64,000 nucleotides of DNA. Origin: Acinetobacter baylyi DSM 14961 = CIP 107474 (lineage in GTDB: Bacteria; Pseudomonadota; Gammaproteobacteria; Pseudomonadales; Moraxellaceae). Location: assembly GCF_000368685.1 (NCBI RefSeq), contig NZ_KB849625.1, positions 124,001 through 188,000 of the forward strand. Reading direction: 5' to 3'. Below are positions 18,413 to 29,155 of this stretch, piece after piece. A program made the position numbers and the translations under genes. The notes beneath the pieces are model-generated. The model was not told the DNA's origin, did no database searches, and was given only the letters and a program-made list of their open reading frames with translations. The first letter of the stretch is position 1. Each line of letters starts with the position of its first letter.

Positions 18413-19036
18413 TTAGCCTACCGGGATTTCCTTGATCACTCCCATTACGCCATTGATAATCATATCAATCGCAATAGTTCCAATGAGTAAAGCAGATAAA
18501 CGTCCTACAATATCCACATAGCGATCAATATATTTGGCATGTTTATAACGTAAATGATCATGTGCAAACTTCATCAAGATCAGTAGGCTACAGGTCATTG
18601 CCAAAGTTAAGGCAATAACAATTGCTGCGCCACCAATTGGCAAACCAATCCCTGTGACGACAGCAGCACTGATGGTACCTGGCCCAATCATGAAAGGCAT
18701 CGCAATGGTGCCTGCCAAGTGCTCAGGGGCACCACGCATTTCACCAATCGTGTCTGCACCCTGAAACACATAACGATAGCCAATCACCAAGAAAATCAAC
18801 CCACCAAAAATCTGAAAAGCTTCAAAGCGTACGTTCAGATATTTGCTAAAAATCGTTTCTCCTCCCCATGCAAATAACATGAAGACGATAAACGCGATCA
18901 TGCATCCCTGAATTAAAGCCTTACTAAATACCCTGGCATCCGAATTACGGATCATCCCGATCATGTAAATACTCATCAGGAACGGATTCAGCAGTGAAAA
19001 AAACAAGGCAAAAGAATGGATATAGGGGGTCAACAT
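18413..19036 (-). CDS. MarC family integral membrane protein
   Basis: A 207-aa inner-membrane protein of the MarC (UPF0056) family with about six hydrophobic segments. Family signatures include LNPFLMSIYMIGM near the N-terminus, the duplicated AFQIFGGLIFLVIGY segment, MPFMIGPGTISAAVV, and a C-terminal RLSALLIGTIAIDMIINGV helix. Despite the name, MarC is not needed for multiple antibiotic resistance and its substrate is unknown. It lies 12 bp downstream of the 686-aa BCCT carrier on the same strand, so it may be read from the betT transcript. Confidence 0.88.
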   Translation of the reverse strand: MLTPYIHSFALFFSLLNPFLMSIYMIGMIRNSDARVFSKALIQGCMIAFIVFMLFAWGGETIFSKYLNVRFEAFQIFGGLIFLVIGYRYVFQGADTIGEMRGAPEHLAGTIAMPFMIGPGTISAAVVTGIGLPIGGAAIVIALTLAMTCSLLILMKFAHDHLRYKHAKYIDRYVDIVGRLSALLIGTIAIDMIINGVMGVIKEIPVG

Positions 19037-19048
19037 TCAAAAGCTCTC

Positions 19049-21109
19049 CTAGGCTTTAGGATCTGGAAATAGCGGGCGATTACCCGGACTAATACGATTA
19101 ATATGTAAGAAGGTCATGTGGCGTTCATAGCGATCTAAAATATCGTTGATCACCTGCTCTTTGGTATAACCCACAAGGTCATTGCCTTGCGAACCTTCAT
19201 AAAGATAGGTTTCCAGACGATAGTAAAACTGCTTGCCTCGCTTGCTTCGCTCACTAAAATTGGGTGCAATATAACGGACAGGCCAGATCTGATAGATAAA
19301 GTTTTGCTCTTCTTCCAAATGGATCGTAATATCCAAATGGTAAAGTTCTTCATCTTCTTCAAGTGGCACTTCAAGTACATCCACTTGTACCGCGCGTTTT
19401 TGTAACTCCTCTGCAACTGCATGTACAGCGGGACGACAGATTTCATTGAGCATGCGTTTGGTTTCAAACGTTCCAGGATGATGCATCACACGCGTTAAGC
19501 GCTTTTTCCAGTTCAGAATATCGACATTACCCACTACTGGAGCAGCATTTAAACTGGCGCTGGCCTGTCGATAATCTTCAAGCCGCAAGGATTTATACAG
19601 ACCTGCCATCACCAGAAACATCACGAAACTAAACGGTAACCCCATGATGATGGTGGCATTTTGCAGTGCAGTAATTCCATTGGTCATCAGCATAGCCAAG
19701 GTCAATAAACCAATCGCCACTGCCCAAAACACACTCAGCCAGCGCGGCGCATCGTGATCAATATTGGTAAATTGTGTGGTGAAGTTACCCAGAACCAATG
19801 CACCAGAATCTGCCGAAGTCACATAAAACAGTAATCCTGTAATGGTTGCCACGCCCGCAATAAATGGAAACCATGGGTATTGTGCCAGTAAATCGTAAAA
19901 ACCATGTGCAGGATTGGAAAGGACTGTTTCAGCAAGTGCAATATTGCCATCAAAGATGACATTGTGTAGCGCACTATTTCCAAAAATGGAGAGCCAGGTT
20001 AAGGTAAACAGCAACGGAATAATCAAGGTCCCAGATACAAACTCACGAATGGTACGTCCACGTGAAATACGTGCAAGAAACAGCCCCACAAATGGAGACC
20101 ACGCCACCCACCATGCCCAGAAAAACAGCGTCCAACTATTCATCCATTCTTTCGGTTGATCAAAAGCAAAACTTTCTAGCGCCAGACTTGGAAAACGGCT
20201 TAGATAATCTCCCACGTTTTGAACAAGTGCATTGAGTAAAAACTCGGTATTGCCCAAAAATAAAATAAACAGCATCAGGCCAACAGAAACATAAATGTTA
20301 ACCTCAGACAAAATCCGTAAACCTTTATTGACACCTGAAGTCACAGAAATAATGGTAATAATGACGGCAACCAAAATGAGGGCAGTTTGAACCCATAAAT
20401 TTTCAGGTAAATCGAATAAAACGTGTAGTCCATAATTCAGTTGTACGACACCAATACCGCAAGTCGTCGCAATACCAAAAATTGTTCCGATGACGGCAGC
20501 AGTATCCACACTATGTCCAATCGGGCCATTAATTTTCTTACCAAAAATTGGATACAAGGCAGAGCGGATCGTGAGTGGTAAATTATAACGATAACTAAAA
20601 TAACCCAGTGCCATACCAATCAAGGCATACATACACCAGCCTGTCAGTCCATAGTGAAATAGTGTCCAGACCATGCCCTGACGCGCAGCTTCATAAGTCT
20701 GTCCCTCACCCACTGGCGGATGCATATAATGCGATAACGGCTCTGCCACCGAGAAGAACATCAAATCAATGCCGATCCCTGCCGAAAAGAGCATGGCCGA
20801 CCAGCTTAACAGACTAAACTCAGGCTTCGAGTGTTTGGGTCCTAGCTTGATATTGCCATAACGAGAGCAGGCAATAAAAATGACAAACACCATATATAAG
20901 GTGGCTGCCAACAAGTAGTACCAGCTAAAGGTAGAGCTGACCCAATCCAGTACTTGATTTAATGCACGATTAGCAAAATCATTAAATAAAATCGTGGTGA
21001 GTGAAAATATTAAAATAATAAGGGCAGAAACATAAAAGACCACACGATTTAAACGATCTTTTGGATGAGTCTCTTGATCATCAACTGCTCTTGGATTATC
21101 TGTTGCCAT
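19049..21109 (-). CDS. betT: BCCT choline/betaine transporter with long C-terminal domain (BetT2-like)
   Basis: Twelve-helix BCCT carrier of 686 aa. It contains the family's Trp-rich segment FFWAWWVAWSPFVGLFLARISRGRTIREF (helix 8) and MFFSVAEPLSHYMHPP. After the membrane core, residues from about 530 form a cytoplasmic tail of roughly 150 residues, rich in charge (EVPLEEDEELYHLDITIHLEEE), like E. coli BetT and the osmo-activated carriers. Work on A. baylyi described one osmo-dependent and one osmo-independent choline carrier; by length I match this one to the osmo-dependent type, as an inference. It stands next to the shorter paralogue and divergent betIBA. Confidence 0.88.
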   Translation of the reverse strand: MATDNPRAVDDQETHPKDRLNRVVFYVSALIILIFSLTTILFNDFANRALNQVLDWVSSTFSWYYLLAATLYMVFVIFIACSRYGNIKLGPKHSKPEFSLLSWSAMLFSAGIGIDLMFFSVAEPLSHYMHPPVGEGQTYEAARQGMVWTLFHYGLTGWCMYALIGMALGYFSYRYNLPLTIRSALYPIFGKKINGPIGHSVDTAAVIGTIFGIATTCGIGVVQLNYGLHVLFDLPENLWVQTALILVAVIITIISVTSGVNKGLRILSEVNIYVSVGLMLFILFLGNTEFLLNALVQNVGDYLSRFPSLALESFAFDQPKEWMNSWTLFFWAWWVAWSPFVGLFLARISRGRTIREFVSGTLIIPLLFTLTWLSIFGNSALHNVIFDGNIALAETVLSNPAHGFYDLLAQYPWFPFIAGVATITGLLFYVTSADSGALVLGNFTTQFTNIDHDAPRWLSVFWAVAIGLLTLAMLMTNGITALQNATIIMGLPFSFVMFLVMAGLYKSLRLEDYRQASASLNAAPVVGNVDILNWKKRLTRVMHHPGTFETKRMLNEICRPAVHAVAEELQKRAVQVDVLEVPLEEDEELYHLDITIHLEEEQNFIYQIWPVRYIAPNFSERSKRGKQFYYRLETYLYEGSQGNDLVGYTKEQVINDILDRYERHMTFLHINRISPGNRPLFPDPKA

Positions 21110-21274
21110 ACAATCCTCAAGGGTATAAAAAGAAAATTAAAAATATAAAACGCCAATCTTCAAGTCTGACTCTCACAGCCGCTTAAAGATTGACAAAATA
21201 GATGACATCAATATTCTTTTTCTGAAATATTCAGAATTAGATTTTAGTCATTTGGGTTAGGCTATTTTTTTGGT

Positions 21275-22855
21275 CTAATCTGAACCTGAAGTCTCAGTAG
21301 TATGCGACTCCACCACTGGTTGCTGTGTCTCCTGTTTTAATGCTTTGGCAAGACCAAACATGTACAACAGTAAAATCACTGAAAATGGTAAACCACACAG
21401 CACAACCGCACTTTGCATTGCACTGAAGCTGCCCGCCAGCAACAAACCAATACTCACAATGGTAATCGCAATCGACCAAAAAACGCGTAACCAAATAGGC
21501 GAATCACTATCACTGCTGCCACCTTGAGATGACAAATTAGCGATCATGAGTGTACCAGAGCCTACTGGGGTTAAAAATAAAACGAAACAAATCACCACAA
21601 CAATTCCCGCCACATAGGGATGAAATGGTAAATATTCAAGTAACTTGAACAATGACAATGCTGGATCTTGAATTACCAGGCTACCAATTATCTGCTGCCC
21701 ATGATTCAGGATTAAATCAATCGCAGTATTTCCAAAAATAGAAATCCACGCCAATGTAAAACCCAGTGGAATCAAACATACGCCAAGCACGACTTCGCGA
21801 ATAGTACGACCTTTGGAAATACGCGCAATAAACATTCCCACAAAAGGTGCCCATGCAATCCACCATGCCCAATAAAAAATCGTCCATGAGGCTAGCCAGC
21901 CTGTTGCATTTTTGTCATACAAATAAAGATCAAAGCTTTTCTGTACAAAATGACTCAAATAATCACCTGTATTTTGCACCAGACCATTCAGCAGATGATT
22001 GGTTGGACCTGTCAAAAATACAAACAATAACAACAGATATAATAAGCGCAGATTAATTCTGGACAGCCACGCCAGCCCCTTTTCAATCCCAATCACCGTG
22101 GTTAGTGTCGCAACCAGCATCATCATGATGACCGTGACCACCAAAGTGCTAGAGGTATTTGGAAGATCTGGGAACAGATAGCTGATTCCAGAAATCATGA
22201 CCAATGCACCGATACCCAAATTCGTCACCAGCGAAATGATCGTGGCTAAAATACCAAAACCATCCACCATATGCCCGACAAGCCCGTGAATTCGCTCTCC
22301 AAAAATAGGATAAAGCGCAGAACGTAATGCCAAGGGTAAATCACGACGAAATGCAAAATAACCTAAAGTTACACCCACTAAGGCATACAGTACCCAGCCA
22401 TGAATACCCCAATGCAAAAAACTATACATCATGGCATTCTGTGCTGCTTCTACTGTTCCGCCCTGCCCTTCAGGTGGCCGTAAAAAATGGTCAACTGGCT
22501 CGGCAACACCATAATATAAAAGTGCAATACCAATCCCTGCTGAGAACAGCATGGAGGTCCATACCAGATAACCAAATTCGGGTTTGTCTTGTGCTTTACC
22601 CAAGGGAATATTCCCCACTTGAGAAAAAGCAAGCCAAGCAACAAATCCGAGGCTCAATATGATCACCAGCATATAATACCAACCAAACAACTGATTGACC
22701 TGTTGCTGAATCCAGGTCAATCCGTGCTGGCTGGTTTCGGGAAACAAGACAAAGAGCATCCCGAAAATACTGATACTGATCGCTGAACTCCAGAATACAA
22801 ATGGATTCAGGCGAATGGGTGGATAGGTTTTCTGTTCGTCACGTTTTGACCACAT
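21275..22855 (-). CDS. betT: BCCT choline transporter, short form (BetT1-like)
   Basis: BCCT carrier of 526 aa with the same core motifs as its neighbour (FYWAWWIAWAPFVGMFIARISKGRTIREV, YYGVAEPVDHFLRPP) but almost no C-terminal tail after the last helix. Without the osmosensing tail it is expected to import choline independently of osmotic stress and feed BetA/BetB for growth or glycine betaine synthesis. It diverges from betI; the 46-bp palindrome in between is 136 bp upstream of its start, so BetI could control both directions. The 165-bp gap to the second carrier shows no clear terminator. Confidence 0.88.
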   Translation of the reverse strand: MWSKRDEQKTYPPIRLNPFVFWSSAISISIFGMLFVLFPETSQHGLTWIQQQVNQLFGWYYMLVIILSLGFVAWLAFSQVGNIPLGKAQDKPEFGYLVWTSMLFSAGIGIALLYYGVAEPVDHFLRPPEGQGGTVEAAQNAMMYSFLHWGIHGWVLYALVGVTLGYFAFRRDLPLALRSALYPIFGERIHGLVGHMVDGFGILATIISLVTNLGIGALVMISGISYLFPDLPNTSSTLVVTVIMMMLVATLTTVIGIEKGLAWLSRINLRLLYLLLLFVFLTGPTNHLLNGLVQNTGDYLSHFVQKSFDLYLYDKNATGWLASWTIFYWAWWIAWAPFVGMFIARISKGRTIREVVLGVCLIPLGFTLAWISIFGNTAIDLILNHGQQIIGSLVIQDPALSLFKLLEYLPFHPYVAGIVVVICFVLFLTPVGSGTLMIANLSSQGGSSDSDSPIWLRVFWSIAITIVSIGLLLAGSFSAMQSAVVLCGLPFSVILLLYMFGLAKALKQETQQPVVESHTTETSGSD

Positions 22856-22990
22856 AACATTGCTCCTTGCAAGATGTGACGCCTAATAATCAATGTGGCT
22901 GGCGAGTATCCCTCATGACATTCCATTCAATGAGAACGCTGGATGCTAGCTTTTACATAAAAAATCCCAATTTACCCGGAATTTTTCATT

Positions 22991-23036
22991 ATGATACTTT
23001 TTATTGATTGAACGTTCAATCAATAAAAAGTATCAT
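22991..23036. promoter_or_regulatory. BetI operator: perfect 46-bp palindrome
   Basis: The sequence reads identically on both strands from 22991 to 23036. The centre is TTGATTGAACGTTCAATCAA and the arms extend out to ATGATAC/GTATCAT. The core fits the BetI-type dyad built on ATTGAAC/GTTCAAT. It lies 66 bp upstream of betI, in the betT/betI divergent region. BetI represses in the absence of choline. Confidence 0.85.
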
Positions 23037-23102
23037 GAAAAAGTGTTATCATGTGTCATGAATGCTAAATACAAGCAAAACCTTATATTTTTAAGGACCT
23101 AC

Positions 23103-23729
23103 ATGAATAAACGCAGAGTTAAACCCGAGCACGTGCGTCGTGAAGAAATTGTAAATGCCGCTTACGAAGTCATTTTTGAAGTGGGATTATCCAATACCAC
23201 GATGGCTCAAATTGCAAAAAAGGCCCAGCTCTCAGTGGGCATTGTGAGTCACTATTTTGGTGATAAACAAGGTTTGATTAACGCCTGCATGCTGGAAATG
23301 TTAAATGTGTTACGGCGTAAAACAGCACAATACAAGGCAGAAGTCCAAGACTCACATCCTGAGAGCATGATTAAGGCGATTATTGACTCTAATTTCGACA
23401 TTAGTCAGGTCAATCAAAGAGCAATGCGCATCTGGCTCGATTTCTGGTCGGCCAGTATGCATATGCCAGAGCTCAGTCGCCTACAAAGAATTAATGACCA
23501 ACGGCTCTACTCCAATCTGAAATTTCACTTTCTGGAGTTGATGCCCAAAGATCAGGCCAGTATTGCAGCACGTGGGCTTGCAGCCTTGATCGATGGTCTT
23601 TGGCTACGTGGTAGTTTGAGTCAGGATACAACATTTGACAGTACGCTGGCTCGATCTATTGCATATGACTATGTAGATACACAATTAAAGCTAGTGAAAC
23701 AAATCAGGCAGGAGAGACAAAATGAGTGA
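23103..23729 (+). CDS. betI: TetR-family choline-responsive repressor BetI
   Basis: TetR-type repressor (208 aa) controlling choline uptake and oxidation. I chose the ATG at 23103 because [17 protein letters not shown] aligns with BetI starts and AAGGAC is about seven bases upstream. The frame is open further back to a TTG inside the operator, which is not credible. The HTH is [27 protein letters not shown] near residues 30-56. The ligand domain has the BetI-typical [29 protein letters not shown]. Its stop overlaps the betB start by 8 bp, so the two are coupled. Confidence 0.92.
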
Positions 23730-25194
23730 TGTAAAACTTCATCGTTTATATATCCATGGACAATATACAGATGCAACCAGTGGCAAAACATTTGACAGCA
23801 TCAACCCTGCAACAGGTGAAGTCATTGCCACCATTCAACAAGCCTCTCAAACCGACATTGAAGCTGCTGTAAAAAGTGCAGCCGAAGGCCAAAAAGTCTG
23901 GGCAGCCAAAACAGCCGTTGAACGTTCACGCATCCTGCGCCGTGCAGTAGATATTTTACGTGAACGTAACGATGAACTTGCTCAGTTAGAAACACTGGAT
24001 ACTGGCAAGGCTTTTAGCGAAACCTCTACCGTTGACATTGTGACGGGTGCAGATGTACTCGAATACTATGCAGGGCTGGCAACCGCGATTCAGGGCGAAC
24101 AAGTTCCTTTACGTGAAAGCAGTTTTTTTTATACCCGCCGTGAACCTTTAGGTGTTGTTGCAGGCATTGGTGCTTGGAACTATCCAATCCAGATTGCGCT
24201 TTGGAAATCTGCTCCTGCACTTGCGGCAGGAAATGCCATGATTTTTAAACCCAGTGAAGTGACACCACTGACTGCATTTAAACTTGCCGAAATTTATTCT
24301 GAAGCAGGCCTACCTGCGGGTGTATTTAATGTGGTGCAAGGTGCGGGTCGTGAAATTGGACAATGGCTGACCGAGCATGCTGTGATTGAAAAAATTTCCT
24401 TTACGGGTGGTGTGGAAACTGGCAAAAAAGTCATGGCCAGTGCTGCTGGATCAACCCTTAAAGAAGTCACCATGGAGCTTGGTGGTAAATCGCCACTGAT
24501 CATCTGTGAAGATGCCAATCTTGATCGCGCCGCAGATATTGCTGTCATGGCAAACTTTTTTAGCTCAGGTCAGGTATGTACCAATGGCACACGTGTTTTT
24601 ATTCCACAGCGCTTAAAGGCTGCATTTGAACAGGCAGTTGTTGAACGTGTGAAACGTATTCGTATGGGTGATCCACAACATACAGACACCAATTTTGGGC
24701 CATTGGTCAGCTTTCCACATATGGAAAAAGTGTTGTCTTATATCGAATCTGGTAAGCAGCAAGGTGCCAAAGTTTTAATTGGTGGCGAACGCGCAACAAC
24801 GGGTTTACTGGCTCAAGGGGCTTATGTACAACCAACGGTCTTTACCGACTGCCACGATGACATGAAAATCGTACAAGAAGAAATTTTTGGTCCAGTCATG
24901 AGTATTTTGACTTATGACACGATTGAAGAAGCGATTGAACGTGCCAATAATACCAACTTTGGTTTGGCTGCTGGTGTGGTCACACAGAATATTTCCCAGG
25001 CGCATCAAATTATTCATCAGCTTGAAGCAGGAATCTGCTGGATCAATACTTGGGGTGAATCCCCTGCCGAAATGCCTGTCGGTGGTTACAAGGAATCAGG
25101 CGTAGGGCGTGAAAACGGGATTTCAACGCTCAATCATTATACCCGTACCAAATCCATTCAGGTCGAACTGGGCGATTATCAAAGCGTGTTTTAA
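23722..25194 (+). CDS. betB: Betaine aldehyde dehydrogenase BetB
   Basis: NAD(P)-dependent aldehyde dehydrogenase (490 aa) that oxidises betaine aldehyde to glycine betaine, the osmoprotectant. Motifs: [37 protein letters not shown], the catalytic Glu in MELGGKSP, the catalytic Cys in [15 protein letters not shown], and the C-terminal [25 protein letters not shown] block that marks BetB (substrate channel Trp and Glu). Translation is coupled to betI. Length and synteny agree with the family. Confidence 0.95.
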
Positions 25195-25282
25195 GCATGC
25201 TCTGCCCACTTTAAAGTTTCCTCATAAATCTGATGTCACTGCTGTACACACAGCGTGACGCCAACAATATTCAGGAATAGCA

Positions 25283-26944
25283 ATGACGACTCAAACTTTT
25301 GATTATATTATTATTGGTGCAGGCTCAGCAGGTAATGTACTGGCTGCACGTTTAACTGAAGATGCCGATGTTTCGGTATTACTTTTAGAAGCAGGTGGCC
25401 CAGATTATCGTCTGGACTTTCGTACCCAGATGCCAGCCGCTTTGGCCTACCCTTTACAAGGCCGCCGTTATAACTGGGCTTACCTGACCGAACCCGAACC
25501 GCATATGAATAACCGTCGTATGGAATGTGGTCGCGGTAAAGGTCTGGGTGGCTCATCGCTGATTAATGGGATGTGTTATATCCGTGGTAATGCCATGGAT
25601 CTTGAAGGCTGGTCAAAGCTTAAAGGCCTGGAGAACTGGACCTATGCCGACTGCTTACCGTATTACAAGAAAGCAGAAACCCGTGATATTGGAGGCAATG
25701 ACTATCACGGTGATCATGGCCCTGTCAGTGTTGCAACGCCTAAAGATAACAATAATGTTTTGTTTCATGCCATGGTTGAAGCAGGTGTACAGGCGGGTTA
25801 TCCACGTACAGATGACTTGAACGGCTATCAACAAGAAGGTTTTGGTCCAATGGATCGTACTGTCACCAAGAATGGGCGCCGTTCCAGTACAGCACGTGGT
25901 TATTTGGATATGGCAAAAGAACGGCCAAATTTAACCATTATCACCCATGCCATGACCAACAAAATTTTGTTTAATGGCAAGCAGGCCATTGGTGTTGAGT
26001 ATATACAAGGCGCCGATAAACGTGATTTAAAAAAGGTGATGGCCAATAAAGAAGTATTACTGTGTGCAGGAGCAATTGCTTCTCCACAAATTTTACAACG
26101 TTCTGGTGTAGGTGAAAGTACCTTCCTAAAATCAATGGATATTGATGTCGTACATGATCTGCCAGGTGTGGGTGAAAATCTGCAAGATCATTTGGAAATG
26201 TACCTACAATATAAATGTAAACAGCCTGTATCGTTATACCCTGCCCTCAAATGGTATAACCAACCAGCGATTGGTGCTGAATGGCTATTTTTAGGTAAAG
26301 GTATTGGCGCAAGTAACCAATTTGAAGCAGGCGGCTTTATTCGCTCTTCAGATGAATTTGAGTGGCCGAATATTCAATATCACTTTTTACCCGTTGCCAT
26401 TAATTATAACGGCAGTAATGCAGTGAAAGAGCATGGCTTTCAAGCGCATGTTGGCTCTATGCGCTCGCCTTCACGTGGTCATATCAAACTCAAATCGAAA
26501 GATCCGTTTGAACATCCAAGTATCCTGTTTAATTACATGTCAACTGAACAAGACTGGCAAGAATTTCGCGCAGCGATTCGGATTACCCGTGAGATTATGC
26601 ATCAGCCAGCATTGGACCCGTATCGTGGTGAAGAAATTAGCCCTGGCAAGCAACTGAGTACCGATACTCAACTTGATGATTTTGTTCGCAATCATGCTGA
26701 AACGGCTTACCATCCATCATGCAGTTGTAAAATGGGCGAAGATGATATGGCTGTGGTCGATCATCAAGGACGTGTCCATGGCTTACAAGGTTTGCGCGTA
26801 GTCGATGCGTCAATTATGCCACTGATCATTACAGGAAATCTAAATGCCACCACCATTATGATGGCAGAGAAAATTGCAGATCAGATCCGTGAACGTGCGC
26901 CGTTGCCACGTTCTGATGCACCTTTTTATGTTGCATCAGCATAA
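25283..26944 (+). CDS. betA: Choline dehydrogenase BetA
   Basis: Membrane-associated FAD GMC oxidoreductase (553 aa) that oxidises choline to betaine aldehyde, passing electrons to the respiratory chain. The FAD-binding [16 protein letters not shown] is at the N-terminus, GMC signature 1 is [20 protein letters not shown], and the second signature is [15 protein letters not shown]. The C-terminal active site has [10 protein letters not shown] (catalytic His) and [15 protein letters not shown]. It is preceded by an 88-bp gap after betB. The RBS AGGAAT is close to the ATG at 25283. Last gene of betIBA. Confidence 0.95.
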
Positions 26945-26952
26945 ATTTTAGT

Positions 26953-26996
26953 GATATTCGAACATGGTTTTTTACCGATCATCATGTTCGAATATC
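26953..26996. other. Hairpin after betA
   Basis: Fourteen-base perfect arms GATATTCGAACATG and CATGTTCGAATATC around a 16-base loop, 8 bp past the betA stop. No T-run follows. A shorter related piece, TATCGAACATATTTTT, occurs at about 27012-27027 and ends in T. Together they may form the betIBA 3' end. Confidence 0.6.
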
Positions 26997-27443
26997 GAAT
27001 TTCTTAGACAATTATCGAACATATTTTTATTTTGCTCTCATTTTTATAGTGATGATGTACAAATTTTTGATCAATTTTGATATAAAATACGTATAAAGTT
27101 ATGTAATTATAAGTAATCTGCCGACCTCGACCTTTTAAAATAACTATCTAAATCATTGATAATCAATCATAAAAATTACAACATCATTTGTATTTATTAA
27201 TTCTATTTTAACATTTCAAATAAAAATTATATTGTCAATACACAATTCCTCTACAATACGTCCCCAATGGAAATGTGTGGTCAAATTTAAAAAATGAATT
27301 AATCGCTCTAGTGTTGATTAGGACATTTTACTCCCTCTCTCTGAACTTAGATTTACCGCCATTTCCAGCATTTTTTATTTTTCTTTTTTCCCGCTCTTCG
27401 CTTCTGCGCGATGCTAATCACCTACCCCAAGGTCCTTAATCGC
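26997..27443. other. Intergenic region upstream of mqo
   Basis: An AT-rich stretch of about 440 bp with no credible gene. It should carry the mqo promoter. One loose candidate is the TTGATC...TATAAA pair around 27069-27090; I do not assign it firmly. Confidence 0.35.
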
Positions 27444-29075
27444 ATGAAAAAGTTTTTGAAATACCTCGCGGTATTCCTTGTTGTTCTTTTAATTGCAGCG
27501 ATCGCCTTCCTCTTTAGGCCTATTGCTTCTAAAAAAATTCAAACCTCTGCCAATGAGCCTGTAGTCGATGTTGTTCTGGTAGGTGGCGGTATCATGAGTG
27601 CCACGCTGGGAACGTATTTGACTGAACTTGAGCCAAACTGGCAAATTCGGATGTATGAACGCCTTGACCGCGTTGCTCAAGAAAGCTCAAATGGTTTTAA
27701 TAATGCAGGTACTGGCCACTCAGGCTTTATGGAAATGAACTATACCGAAGAAAAAGACGGTAAAATGGACATTTCTAAAGCTGTGAAAGTTGCTGAACAG
27801 TTTGAAATTTCAAAACAGTTCTGGGCATACCAAGTCAAACACAATGTACTTGGTCAACCATCAAGTTTTATCAACCCAGTGCCGCATCATGCATTTGTAT
27901 GGGGTGATAATGTTGCATTTCTTGAAAAACGTTATGCAGCGATGATTAAAAATCCACTGTTTTATGGTATGCAATTTACTGAGAATGCAAACCAGATTAA
28001 ACAATGGGCGCCTCTCACCATGGAAGGCCGTGATCCTGCACAGAAAGTTGCAGCAACACGTATGGAAATTGGTTCTGATGTAAACTACGGTGCAATCACC
28101 ACTCAATTGGTGAATAACCTAGATAAACATCAAAATTTCAAACTTTCAACTTCAAGTGAAGTTACTGGCATTAGTCAAAACGATGACAAAACCTGGACAG
28201 TTGCTTTCAAGAACTTAAAAACAGGCAAAGCGGATCATGTGAAAACACGTTTTGTGTTTATTGGTGCAGGCGGTGCAAGTGTCAAACTTTTACAGATGAC
28301 CGGTTTACCTGAATCTAAGCAGTATGCAGGCTTCCCAGTGGGCGGTGTGTTCTTGATGACTGACAATCCTAAAATTGCAGCAGAACACACAGCAAAACTA
28401 TATGGCCGCGCCGAGCTAGGTGCGCCGCCAATGTCTGTACCTCACATTGATACTCGTTATATCGATGGTAAGAAATATGTTTTATTTGGACCATTTGCAA
28501 CCTATTCAAACAAGTTCCTGAAACAAGGCTCTCAGTTTGATTTGTTGGCATCAACCAATAAAAACAACGTGTTACCAATGACTGCTGTTGGTATGGAAAA
28601 TCTTGATTTGGTGAAATATTTAGTTAGCCAAGTGATGATGACCGATGAAGATCGTTTCAATGAGTTGAAAAAGTACTACCCAAATGCGAAACGTGAAGAC
28701 TGGCGTTTGAACCAAGGTGGCCAGCGTGTTCAGGTCATCAAAAAAGAAGAAGGCAAACCAGCCAAACTTCAATTTGGTACAGAAGTATTTGTTTCTAAAG
28801 ACCGTTCAGTTACTGCACTGATGGGTGCATCTCCTGGCGCGTCTACTTCACCATACATTATGTTGAATTTGCTTGAAAAAGCTTTCCCACAACAAGTGAA
28901 AGGTGAATGGAATCCAAAGCTGCACGAAATCGTAAGATCGTACAAACAAGATTTAAGTGATAATCCTGTACTTCTTGATCAAGTGCGTCAGTACACCAGC
29001 CAAACACTTGGCCTGCACTACACACCATTGACTCAAGCTGATTTCGCCAAGATTGCTGCAAGTCAGTCTAAATAA
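27444..29075 (+). CDS. mqo: Malate:quinone oxidoreductase
   Basis: FAD-dependent, membrane-bound enzyme that oxidises malate to oxaloacetate and reduces quinone, replacing NAD-malate dehydrogenase in the TCA cycle. From the ATG at 27444 it has 543 aa: an N-terminal hydrophobic anchor ([21 protein letters not shown]), the FAD loop [17 protein letters not shown], the Mqo hallmark [23 protein letters not shown], and the C-terminal [20 protein letters not shown] frame open to 27411 adds 11 residues without a better RBS. It is monocistronic, with a strong terminator downstream. Confidence 0.94.
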   Translation: MKKFLKYLAVFLVVLLIAAIAFLFRPIASKKIQTSANEPVVDVVLVGGGIMSATLGTYLTELEPNWQIRMYERLDRVAQESSNGFNNAGTGHSGFMEMNYTEEKDGKMDISKAVKVAEQFEISKQFWAYQVKHNVLGQPSSFINPVPHHAFVWGDNVAFLEKRYAAMIKNPLFYGMQFTENANQIKQWAPLTMEGRDPAQKVAATRMEIGSDVNYGAITTQLVNNLDKHQNFKLSTSSEVTGISQNDDKTWTVAFKNLKTGKADHVKTRFVFIGAGGASVKLLQMTGLPESKQYAGFPVGGVFLMTDNPKIAAEHTAKLYGRAELGAPPMSVPHIDTRYIDGKKYVLFGPFATYSNKFLKQGSQFDLLASTNKNNVLPMTAVGMENLDLVKYLVSQVMMTDEDRFNELKKYYPNAKREDWRLNQGGQRVQVIKKEEGKPAKLQFGTEVFVSKDRSVTALMGASPGASTSPYIMLNLLEKAFPQQVKGEWNPKLHEIVRSYKQDLSDNPVLLDQVRQYTSQTLGLHYTPLTQADFAKIAASQSK

Positions 29076-29091
29076 ACTACGCTGTTTCAAG

Positions 29092-29122
29092 AAAAGGATG
29101 AGCGCTTGCTCATCCTTTTTTA
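29092..29122 (+). terminator. Rho-independent terminator of mqo
   Basis: Twelve-base arms AAAAGGATGAGC and GCTCATCCTTTT with a four-base loop, followed by a T-run, 17 bp after the mqo stop. Confidence 0.92.
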
Positions 29123-29155
29123 TTCTCTTGTTCTTTGGGCTTTTATCATCTGTTT

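Noticed and set aside
23004..23102. Longer BetI from a TTG at 23004
   Set aside because: The start would lie inside the operator palindrome, and the extra residues are not part of the family.
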